A program made the translations under genes and the position numbers. Positions 1 to 5,837 of a stretch of DNA of 9,164 bases are shown piece by piece. The notes beneath the pieces were generated by a model. That model saw only the letters and a program-made list of their open reading frames with translations, made no database searches and was not told where the DNA came from. The stretch is from Ruminococcaceae bacterium UBA1785 (GTDB taxonomy: Bacteria > Bacillota > Clostridia > Oscillospirales > Acutalibacteraceae). Every line of letters begins with the position of its first letter. The stretch's first letter is position 1. The DNA lies in the NCBI GenBank assembly GCA_002314555.1, contig DCGF01000095.1, positions 1 through 9,164 on the forward strand. Direction: 5' to 3'.

Positions 1-114
1 CGCGACTGTGCTAGATTTGAGGAACTTGGATACAAAGTAGAAGAAGCTACACCTGTTGATATGTTCCCACACACAGCTCATGTGGAGACTGTAGTTTTAT
101 TATCGAAGATTTAA
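1..114 (+). CDS. rlmD: 23S rRNA (uracil-5-)-methyltransferase, TrmA/RlmD family (C-terminal fragment)
   Basis: Only the last 37 codons are present, because the gene enters from the left edge. The tail reads [20 protein letters not shown] and then [17 protein letters not shown] before a TAA stop. The P-x-D-x-FP-x-T-x-HVE-x-V-x-LL ending is the characteristic C-terminus of SAM-dependent RNA m5U methyltransferases (TrmA/RlmD/RlmCD family). These enzymes methylate C5 of specific uridines in 23S rRNA or tRNA. The catalytic Cys motif and SAM-binding motifs lie upstream and cannot be checked. Clostridia commonly carry several paralogues, so which uridine is modified is uncertain. The PAP2 gene starts 14 nt later with its own ribosome site, which suggests co-transcription. 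Confidence 0.85.
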   Translation, partial: RDCARFEELGYKVEEATPVDMFPHTAHVETVVLLSKI

Positions 115-128
115 TAGAGAGGTAAAAT

Positions 129-1049
129 ATGGGTAATGTATTTAGCTTTGGCTGGGAAGATAGCTTGATATTATTTATTCAGAGATTTATGTCGGAGTTT
201 ATGGTAAAACTTGCTGGCATAATCACTGAGTTCGGTGATGCGACAATCCTCGTTTTGGTAATGGGTTTGTTTTATTGGTCACTGAATAAGGATCTAGGTA
301 AGAAACTCATTGTTTATCTTGGATGTGTAAACATTGTTAATCCTTTTGTAAAAGCTGTATTTAAACGATATAGACCATATATGGCAAATAAGGAAATCAA
401 GTGTTTAAAGCCTGTAAATAGTGATGGAGATATTTATGATATTGTCACACAGGATTACTCTTTCCCAAGTGGTCACTCTGATAACAGTATGGCAATATAT
501 GGATCGATAGCTAAAAGCCATAAGAACGTTGTTTTAAGAATCTTGATGGGTGTATTAATCTTACTTGTTGGATGCTCAAGATTTGCCCTCGGTGTGCATT
601 ATCCAACCGATGTTTTGGCAGGATTTGCGCTCGCTATTATCGTTGTTGCTTTATATGATTTCCTTGAGAAAAAACTTGGCAGATATAAGACATATCTTTT
701 GCTTGATGTAATCGGAATCTTTGGATTTTTAATTGCTAAGACAAATGAGTTCTACACAGGTTATGGTATGCTTCTCGGTTCGACAATTGGAATTATTTTT
801 GAAGAGAAGTATGTTAACTTTGAAGGCACAAAGAAGTGGTTTTTAGTAATAATTAGAACTGTTGTTGGAGCGGGTCTTTACCTTGCAATCAATGCGATTT
901 TAAAGATGCCTTTCCCAGAAGAATTCTTAGCAAGCGGAACAACACTTGCATTTGCTGTTAGAACTTTACGATATGCTGTAATTGGATTTTTGCTCCTTGG
1001 TGTATATCCTATGAGTTTTAAGTGGTTCAAAAAACAGGAAAAGAAATAA
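129..1049 (+). CDS. PAP2-superfamily membrane phosphatase
   Basis: A 306-residue integral membrane protein with the complete three-part phosphatidic acid phosphatase type 2 signature. Motif 1 is K75-x6-R82-P83, motif 2 is P113-S114-G115-H116, and motif 3 is S150-R151-x5-H157-x3-D161. By family knowledge H157 is the phosphate-accepting nucleophile, activated by D161, and H116 is the acid. Such enzymes remove phosphate from lipid phosphates such as phosphatidate, PG-phosphate or undecaprenyl diphosphate; the substrate cannot be told from sequence. Hydrophobic segments lie near residues 36-52, 58-73, 135-150, 162-178, 187-204, 211-224, 236-257 and 278-295. The last four follow the catalytic core, giving a longer protein than minimal PAP2 enzymes. 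The start has AGAGAGG (116-122) six bases upstream. The gene is probably co-transcribed with the methyltransferase gene and ends at the terminator at 1070-1110. Confidence 0.93.
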   Translation: MGNVFSFGWEDSLILFIQRFMSEFMVKLAGIITEFGDATILVLVMGLFYWSLNKDLGKKLIVYLGCVNIVNPFVKAVFKRYRPYMANKEIKCLKPVNSDGDIYDIVTQDYSFPSGHSDNSMAIYGSIAKSHKNVVLRILMGVLILLVGCSRFALGVHYPTDVLAGFALAIIVVALYDFLEKKLGRYKTYLLLDVIGIFGFLIAKTNEFYTGYGMLLGSTIGIIFEEKYVNFEGTKKWFLVIIRTVVGAGLYLAINAILKMPFPEEFLASGTTLAFAVRTLRYAVIGFLLLGVYPMSFKWFKKQEKK

Positions 1050-1069
1050 ATTTTGTAATATTTGCACGG

Positions 1070-1110
1070 AAAAATGGCTTTAAGTTTTACTTAATTTGAA
1101 GCCATTTTTT
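1070..1110 (+). terminator. Rho-independent terminator after the PAP2 gene
   Basis: AAAAATGGCTT (1070-1080) pairs perfectly over 11 bp with AAGCCATTTTT (1099-1109), and the T run continues to 1110. The 18-nt loop can close further through TAAG/CTTA. The stem is AT-rich at its base, so the A-tract and U-tract form part of it. It lies 20 bases after the PAP2 stop and just before the next promoter, which fits the end of the methyltransferase-PAP2 unit. Confidence 0.85.
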
Positions 1111-1131
1111 CTATTAATATAGTTTCTATTA

Positions 1132-1140
1132 TGGTAGAAT
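1132..1140 (+). promoter_or_regulatory. Extended -10 promoter of the dnaD-like/dnaC-like/tex/luxS operon
   Basis: TGGTAGAAT fits the extended -10 form TGnTATAAT, with five of six hexamer bases matching. At the expected 17-bp distance (1112-1117, TATTAA) there is no good -35 element, as is usual for extended -10 promoters. It sits between the upstream terminator and the dnaD-like start at 1178. Transcription should begin near 1147, giving a leader of about 30 nt. Confidence 0.65.
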
Positions 1141-1177
1141 ATATTTCACTCCCCTTAAAAGAGAAGGTTTTGTTCAA

Positions 1178-2164
1178 ATGAGTTATAAGATGAATTCTGC
1201 GGTTTGGAACGGCGTTTTTGTTGTACCAAATTGCGTAGTGGATGAACATATTAAAAAGGCAGGAGGACAGCAAGTCAAAGTCCTCCTTTTTTTGTTGCGC
1301 CATAACGGAGAATCTTTAGATGCACGCGCTGTTTCTAAGGGAACTGGTATGGATGTAAGTGACGTTAAAGATGCCATGAGTTATTGGAAGGAAGCTGGCC
1401 TCGTATATGAGGACGGCGAAGTTCCTCCTGAAGTAAAAGCCGCAGAGGCTAAAGCACCAAGCTTTAAGGCGCTTCCAGATGTCGCACCAACATATGATCA
1501 GGTAGCCGCTAGAACTTTGGAGGATTCAAATCTTAGAGCACTCTTTAACGAGGTTCAGCTCAAACTCGGCAGAACAATAGGATACGGGGAACAGTCACAG
1601 CTTCTTATGATGCTTGACTACTATGGTCTTCCAGTAGAAGTTATCTTAACTTTGATTGAATACTGCGTTTCTAGAGAAAAATCTAGTTTCTCATATATCA
1701 CAAAGGTGGCTAAAGACTGGGGAGAGCGTGAGATTAACACACTCGAAAGAGCGGATGCATATCTTCGCGAACTTAAATCAGACGAACGTCTTTGGAAGAA
1801 GTTTGTATCTAACTTTACAGTTGATGCGCCAAATTATACTGAGAAGAGATTCGCACTCTTAAAGCGCTGGCATGTTGATAATAAGCAGTCTTTAGAACTC
1901 ATTCTATATGCGTATGAGATTATGATTGAGCGAATTGATAAAGTAAGCTTTAACTATATGAATTCGATTCTCGAGTCATGGAAGGCTGATGGCATAAAGA
2001 AACCACAGGATGCTATGAATGCTGCGACTAAGAGAAGAGACAATCTCAGCAGTGAAAAGAAAGCAAATACATTTAAAGACACAGCACCTTCATATGACTC
2101 TGACAAATATAAGAGAAAAGCACAGGGTCCTATTGAATACAAACGAAAGAGTAAGGAGGAATAA
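1178..2164 (+). CDS. DnaD-family replication initiation protein with two DDBH2 domains
   Basis: A 328-residue DnaD/DnaB_2-family protein. Residues about 1-80 look like a winged-helix N-terminal domain, including KVLLFLLRHNGESLDARAVS. Two DnaD C-terminal-type (DDBH2) helical domains follow, at about 111-195 and 200-275. The second carries the family Y-x3-I-x3-W-x3-G-I signature (Y260, I264, W268, G272, I273). The first has a related Y173...W181...I186 pattern. The tail from about 275 is lysine-rich and probably disordered, and may bind DNA. DnaD-family proteins remodel DNA and help recruit the helicase loader at replication start or restart in Firmicutes. The DnaC/DnaI-like gene lies only two bases downstream, as expected for partners. 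The start is chosen from GAGAAGG (1161-1167), ten bases upstream, and the nearby promoter. Odd point: a terminator-like hairpin lies inside the coding region at 1261-1293. Confidence 0.88.
   Translation: MSYKMNSAVWNGVFVVPNCVVDEHIKKAGGQQVKVLLFLLRHNGESLDARAVSKGTGMDVSDVKDAMSYWKEAGLVYEDGEVPPEVKAAEAKAPSFKALPDVAPTYDQVAARTLEDSNLRALFNEVQLKLGRTIGYGEQSQLLMMLDYYGLPVEVILTLIEYCVSREKSSFSYITKVAKDWGEREINTLERADAYLRELKSDERLWKKFVSNFTVDAPNYTEKRFALLKRWHVDNKQSLELILYAYEIMIERIDKVSFNYMNSILESWKADGIKKPQDAMNAATKRRDNLSSEKKANTFKDTAPSYDSDKYKRKAQGPIEYKRKSKEE
1261..1293 (+). promoter_or_regulatory. Candidate intragenic terminator/attenuator hairpin in the dnaD-like gene
   Basis: AGGAGGAC (1261-1268) pairs perfectly over 8 bp with GTCCTCCT (1280-1287), with an 11-nt loop. 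Seven consecutive T residues (1287-1293) follow directly. This is the geometry of an intrinsic terminator, but it lies at codons 28-39 of the dnaD-like ORF. The left arm also contains AGGAGG, a full anti-Shine-Dalgarno match with no start codon at a usable distance. Structure is seen in the sequence; an attenuation role is inference, and the arms also encode the conserved-looking GGQQVKVLLFLL segment, so it could be coincidental. Confidence 0.4.
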
Positions 2165-2166
2165 AA

Positions 2167-3111
2167 ATGCCAAGTAATCTTGAACGTGCAAAAGCCGTTA
2201 TTGATTCAAGACGTGAAAATGCAGAACTCGTTGCAGAAAAGAAGCGTTTTGAACTTGAAACCGTTTCTCCTGAACTTAAGGAAATAAATTATAGAATCTC
2301 TAGATCGGGCCTCGATGCTTTAAAGGCTATCGGAGCGGGCTCAAATGGCGTAAATCTAATAGAGCAACTCGCAAAGCAAAGCCTTGAACTTCAGACAAAA
2401 CGCACTGAGATTCTTGCTAGCCTTGGTCTTCCAGCTGATACACTCGATGTACATTACACATGTCCTGTATGTGAAGACACTGGTGTTAAGGACGGTCATT
2501 ACTGTGAATGCTTAAAGGCACTCGTTAAGCAGTTCCAGTTTGAAAACCTCTGTAGTTGCGCTCCTGCAAAAGATTCAACATTTGCAAATTTCACACTTGA
2601 TTATTACGAGGGTGACGCGCGTCCTAGAATGGAGCAGATATATAATTACTGCAAAAACTGGGCGGCAGATTTTGATAAGACATCAAACAGTATTTTGATG
2701 TGTGGACAGACTGGACTTGGTAAAACACATTTGTCCCTTGCTATTGCTAATGCAGTTGTTGCAAAGGGATACAACGTAATTTATTCAAGCGCAGGGAACC
2801 TTTTATCTAAGCTTGAAAAAGAGAAGTTCGGACGCCTTAAATCTGATGAATCACCAGAAGATGCAGTTCTTTCTTGTGACCTTCTAATTTTGGATGACCT
2901 TGGAACAGAATTCGTAACAGAATTTGTTCGCGCTGCTATTTACAACATCGTAAACACTAGAATTCTTTCAGGACTTCCAACAATAATAAATACAAATCTT
3001 CTATACGATGAGATTGCCGATAAATACGACAAGCGTGTTTATTCTCGAATCATTGGAGACTACACACCACTTGAGTTTTTAGGTGAAGACATTCGCCAAA
3101 TTAAAGCATAA
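2167..3111 (+). CDS. DnaC/DnaI-like AAA+ helicase loader with N-terminal zinc cluster
   Basis: A 314-residue ATP-binding protein of the DnaC/DnaI/IstB-like AAA+ group. The helical N-terminus (1-95) is followed by C99-x2-C102-x10-C113-x-C115, a likely zinc-binding cluster like that in DnaI-type loaders. The ATPase domain shows Walker A GQTGLGKT (180-187, K186), Walker B LLILDDLG (239-246, D243 and D244), a sensor-1 Asn in IINTN (273-277), and basic residues at R290/R294 in the arginine-finger region. Such proteins load the replicative DNA helicase as an ATP-controlled hexamer chaperone. Its position directly after the dnaD-like gene supports a replication role over a transposition (IstB) role, as does the absence of any transposase. 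The start has a near-ideal AAGGAGG (2153-2159) seven bases upstream, overlapping the end of the previous gene, so translation is probably coupled. Bacillus and E. coli naming conflict (dnaI versus dnaC), so no symbol is assigned. Confidence 0.9.
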   Translation: MPSNLERAKAVIDSRRENAELVAEKKRFELETVSPELKEINYRISRSGLDALKAIGAGSNGVNLIEQLAKQSLELQTKRTEILASLGLPADTLDVHYTCPVCEDTGVKDGHYCECLKALVKQFQFENLCSCAPAKDSTFANFTLDYYEGDARPRMEQIYNYCKNWAADFDKTSNSILMCGQTGLGKTHLSLAIANAVVAKGYNVIYSSAGNLLSKLEKEKFGRLKSDESPEDAVLSCDLLILDDLGTEFVTEFVRAAIYNIVNTRILSGLPTIINTNLLYDEIADKYDKRVYSRIIGDYTPLEFLGEDIRQIKA

Positions 3112-3124
3112 ACTAATTTGTTAC

Positions 3125-3130
3125 AAAGGA
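3125..3130 (+). promoter_or_regulatory. Ribosome binding site fixing the tex start at 3137
   Basis: AAAGGA lies six bases before ATG 3137. An in-frame ATG at 3083 lies within the dnaC-like coding region, has no clear Shine-Dalgarno site, and would add 18 residues that do not resemble Tex. The family N-terminus (MDII..., then a Tex helical domain) begins at 3137. Confidence 0.8.
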
Positions 3131-3136
3131 ATTTTT

Positions 3137-5299
3137 ATGGACATTATTGCTAGTATCACAGATCAATTTAAATTACAGCGTTGGCAGGTAGAGAATACTG
3201 TCAACTTAATCGATGAAGGGAATACTATTCCCTTCATTGCTCGTTATAGGAAGGAAGCACACGGAACTCTTAATGACCAAACTCTCCGTGAGATTTCCGA
3301 AAGACTTGAATATCTCCGTAATCTTGACAAGCGTCGTGAGGAGATTTCAAAGTCCATCATCGAGCAGGAGAAGATGACAGACGAACTCCAATTACAGATT
3401 GACAACGCTGCCACTTTAGCTGAACTCGAGGACCTCTACAGACCTTATAAGCCAAAGAGAAAAACACGCGCATCTGTTGCTAAGGAAAAGGGTCTCGAGC
3501 CTTTAGCACAGGCGATTTTTGAACAGAAGCCAGGTGTGGATCCTAGTGCTTTGGCACCTGATTTTATCGATCCTGAAAAGGGCGTTGAAACAGTTGAAGA
3601 TGCATTACAAGGTGCATCTGACATCATAGCTGAAGATATCTCAGATAATGCGGACATTCGTCGCCGTCTTCGTAATCTCTTCTCAGTCCTCGGTGTTATC
3701 ACATCTAAGGCTAAAAAAGATGAGGACAGTGTTTATTCAACATATTATGACTTCTCTGATAAAGTTGAAAAAATTGCAGGTCATAAGATACTTGCTATCG
3801 ACCGTGGTGAGAAGGAAGATTTCCTTAAGGTTTCAGTAACACTTGAGAGACCAAAAGCTATCTCTATCATCGAGAAGGTAACTTTAAAAGGTGACGGTCT
3901 CTGTACTGATTTTGTTAAGGCTGCTGGAGAAGATGCATATGACAGACTTATCTACCCATCAGTTGAAAACGAAACTCGTACTATGCTCACTGATAGAGCA
4001 GCATCAGCTGCCATCAAAGTATTTGCACAGAATCTTCGACCACTTCTTATGGCACCACCTATTAAGGGTAAAGTTTGTATAGGACTTGACCCTGGATACA
4101 GAACAGGTTGTAAGGTTGCATGTGTTGATGCTACAGGTAAAGTGCTTGATACTGGCGTAATTTATGTAACTCACAGCGAAGGACAAAAACTCGACGCTGA
4201 AAAATATATCGCAGGTCTTATAAAGAAGCATAACGTTGATATTATCTCTATCGGTAATGGTACTGCTTCAAAAGAGACTGAGATTTTTGCTGCTGATTTA
4301 ATTAAAAAGATTCCTGAAAAGGTTTCATACATGGTAGTTTCAGAGGCTGGTGCGTCAGTTTATTCTGCATCAAAACTTGCAGCTCAAGAATTCCCACAGT
4401 TTGATGTGTCTCTTCGTTCTGCAGTGTCTATCGCACGACGTCTTCAAGACCCACTTGCAGAACTTGTAAAGATTGAACCTAAGGCTATAGGCGTTGGCCA
4501 ATACCAGCACGACATGCCAAAGAAGGAACTTGAGACAGCACTTGATGGTGTTGTTGAGGACTGCGTAAACTCTGTTGGCGCTGACCTCAATACTGCGTCT
4601 CCTTCACTTCTTTCACATATTGCTGGTATTAACGGTACTATAGCTCAGAACATCGTTACTTACCGCGAAGAAAACGGTGCTTTTGAGAGCCGCGCAGCGC
4701 TCAAAAAAGTTCCAAAGCTCGGCCCAAAAGCTTACGAGCAGTGCGCAGGTTTTCTTCGCATCGCAGAGTCAAAAAATGTCCTCGATAACACAGGTGTTCA
4801 CCCAGAGTCATATGATGCTGCAAAGACTCTTTTGACTCTCTGTGGATATGAGCTTAAAGACGTAAAAGCAGGAAATATCCCAGAACTTCATGACAGAATT
4901 GATAAGCAGGGTTATGCTTCGCTCGCTGAACGTCTCTCAATCGGCGAACCTACACTTCACGATATAGAAAACGAACTATTAAAACCAGGTCGTGACCCAC
5001 GTGATGAACTTCCACCACCACTCCTTCGCTCCGATGTTATGGACATGAAGGACTTAAAGCCTGGCATGGAACTCAAAGGTACAGTTCGTAACGTAATCGA
5101 CTTCGGTGCATTCATCGACATTGGTGTTCACCAAGATGGTCTTGTACATATAAGTCAAATCACTGATAAATTTATTAAGCACCCATCAGAAGCTCTGTCA
5201 GTTGGTGACGTCGTTACAGTACGCGTAATCGACGTAGATATGGCAAAGAAACGTATAGGTCTTACAATGAAGGGTGTAGCACAAGGGGAGGTACAGTAA
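3137..5299 (+). CDS. tex: Tex-family RNA-binding transcription accessory protein
   Basis: A 720-residue, full-length Tex protein. From the start it has the helical Tex N-terminal domain (about 1-190) with the conserved DEGNTIPFIARYRKE stretch (26-40). Next comes a YqgF/RNase H-like domain (about 310-440) beginning IGLDPGYRTGCK (315-326). Helix-hairpin-helix motifs follow (about 488-545, with HIAGINGTIAQNIV), then the HDRIDKQGYASLAERL region (585-600) and a C-terminal S1 RNA-binding domain (about 642-712, with GAFIDIGVHQDGLVHIS). Tex proteins are cytoplasmic nucleic-acid-binding factors related to eukaryotic Spt6 and linked to transcription and ribosome function; the precise role is not settled. 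The gene begins 25 nt after the dnaC-like stop and its stop overlaps the luxS start (TAATG). A long inverted repeat occupies codons 25-35. Confidence 0.96.
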   Translation: MDIIASITDQFKLQRWQVENTVNLIDEGNTIPFIARYRKEAHGTLNDQTLREISERLEYLRNLDKRREEISKSIIEQEKMTDELQLQIDNAATLAELEDLYRPYKPKRKTRASVAKEKGLEPLAQAIFEQKPGVDPSALAPDFIDPEKGVETVEDALQGASDIIAEDISDNADIRRRLRNLFSVLGVITSKAKKDEDSVYSTYYDFSDKVEKIAGHKILAIDRGEKEDFLKVSVTLERPKAISIIEKVTLKGDGLCTDFVKAAGEDAYDRLIYPSVENETRTMLTDRAASAAIKVFAQNLRPLLMAPPIKGKVCIGLDPGYRTGCKVACVDATGKVLDTGVIYVTHSEGQKLDAEKYIAGLIKKHNVDIISIGNGTASKETEIFAADLIKKIPEKVSYMVVSEAGASVYSASKLAAQEFPQFDVSLRSAVSIARRLQDPLAELVKIEPKAIGVGQYQHDMPKKELETALDGVVEDCVNSVGADLNTASPSLLSHIAGINGTIAQNIVTYREENGAFESRAALKKVPKLGPKAYEQCAGFLRIAESKNVLDNTGVHPESYDAAKTLLTLCGYELKDVKAGNIPELHDRIDKQGYASLAERLSIGEPTLHDIENELLKPGRDPRDELPPPLLRSDVMDMKDLKPGMELKGTVRNVIDFGAFIDIGVHQDGLVHISQITDKFIKHPSEALSVGDVVTVRVIDVDMAKKRIGLTMKGVAQGEVQ
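3211..3239 (+). repeat. Perfect 11-bp inverted repeat (13 bp with one G-U) at the start of tex
   Basis: ATGAAGGGAAT (3213-3223) and ATTCCCTTCAT (3227-3237) are exact reverse complements around a 3-nt loop. The stem extends by a G-U pair (3212/3238) and a C-G pair (3211/3239). No T run follows, so it is not an intrinsic terminator. It encodes the conserved Tex segment DEGNTIPFI. In the mRNA it would be a strong hairpin about 75 nt after the start codon. Confidence 0.6.
5285..5291 (+). promoter_or_regulatory. luxS ribosome binding site inside the end of tex
   Basis: GGGGAGG lies within the last codons of tex, seven bases before the luxS ATG at 5299. The tex stop and luxS start share a base (TAATG), an arrangement typical of termination-reinitiation coupling. 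Confidence 0.8.
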
Positions 5300-5775
5300 T
5301 GGCAGAAATGGAAAGAATTGCAAGCTTTTCAATCGATCATGATAAGCTTCAAAAAGGAATTTATACGTCCCGTGTTGACGGCGATGTAGTTACATATGAT
5401 ATTCGTATGAAGCGTCCTAATATGGGGGATTATCTCTCAAATGGTGCGCTCCATACATTTGAGCATCTCTTCGCTACATATGCTAGAAATAGTGAGTTTA
5501 AAGACTCTGTAATTTACATCGGACCTATGGGCTGTAGAACAGGATTTTACATGCTCCTTCGTGACGATATGAAGAAGCCTGAGGTTTTAAAACTTGTTCT
5601 TGATTCTTTCGAATTTATTAAAGACTTCGAAGGTGAGGTTCCAGGTGCTAAGAGACAGGAATGTGGTAACTACTTAGAGCATGATTTGGCTGCTGCAAAA
5701 GTAGCTGCTATTGATATGCTTGAAGTTTTAAAAGACTGGATCGAAGAGAAGTTTGATTATAACTACGAAGGTTAA
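5299..5775 (+). CDS. luxS: S-ribosylhomocysteine lyase LuxS
   Basis: A 158-residue protein, the usual LuxS length. The metal-binding H52-x2-E55-H56 motif sits in HTFEHLFA, the catalytic cysteine is C79 in GPMGCRTGFY, and the third metal ligand is C122 in QECGNYLEHDL. These match the H54/E57/H58/C84/C126 set known in Bacillus LuxS. The enzyme splits S-ribosylhomocysteine into homocysteine and DPD, which cyclises to autoinducer AI-2. It therefore works in the activated methyl cycle after an S-adenosylhomocysteine nucleosidase, which is not in this window. It is the last gene of the operon, overlaps tex by one base, and is followed by the hairpin terminator at 5798-5827. No promoter of its own is visible. 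Operation of AI-2 signalling, as opposed to methyl recycling alone, cannot be judged here. Confidence 0.97.
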   Translation: MAEMERIASFSIDHDKLQKGIYTSRVDGDVVTYDIRMKRPNMGDYLSNGALHTFEHLFATYARNSEFKDSVIYIGPMGCRTGFYMLLRDDMKKPEVLKLVLDSFEFIKDFEGEVPGAKRQECGNYLEHDLAAAKVAAIDMLEVLKDWIEEKFDYNYEG

Positions 5776-5797
5776 ATATTAGTTGAAGATATAAGAA

Positions 5798-5827
5798 AAG
5801 CGCTGTGGTATCACAGCGCTTCTTTTT
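5798..5827. terminator. Bidirectional Rho-independent terminator between luxS and the MATE gene
   Basis: AAGCGCTGTG (5798-5807) pairs perfectly over 10 bp with CACAGCGCTT (5812-5821) around a GTAT tetraloop. CTTTTT follows on the plus strand, and the left flank ATAAGAAA reads as a T-rich TTTCTTAT on the minus strand. It lies 22 bases after the luxS stop and 10 bases beyond the MATE gene stop, so one hairpin can serve both convergent genes. Confidence 0.92.
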
Positions 5828-5837
5828 GTCTTATTTT

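Noticed and set aside
2614..2623. Perfect palindrome GACGCGCGTC in the dnaC-like gene
   Set aside because: It is a single 10-bp palindrome inside coding sequence with no second copy seen and no promoter nearby; no role can be supported.
2167..3111. IstB-like transposition helper as an identity for the AAA+ protein
   Set aside because: There is no IstA transposase or terminal repeats nearby, a CxxC...CxC zinc cluster is present, and the partner is a DnaD-like gene; the helicase-loader role fits better.
3083..3136. In-frame upstream ATG extending tex by 18 residues
   Set aside because: It overlaps the dnaC-like coding region, has no clear ribosome site, and adds non-family sequence; ATG 3137 has AAAGGA at good spacing.
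4681..4706. Hairpin TTTTGAGAGC / GCGCTCAAAA in tex
   Set aside because: It has one mismatch, no following T run, and encodes the conserved helix-hairpin-helix region; probably chance.
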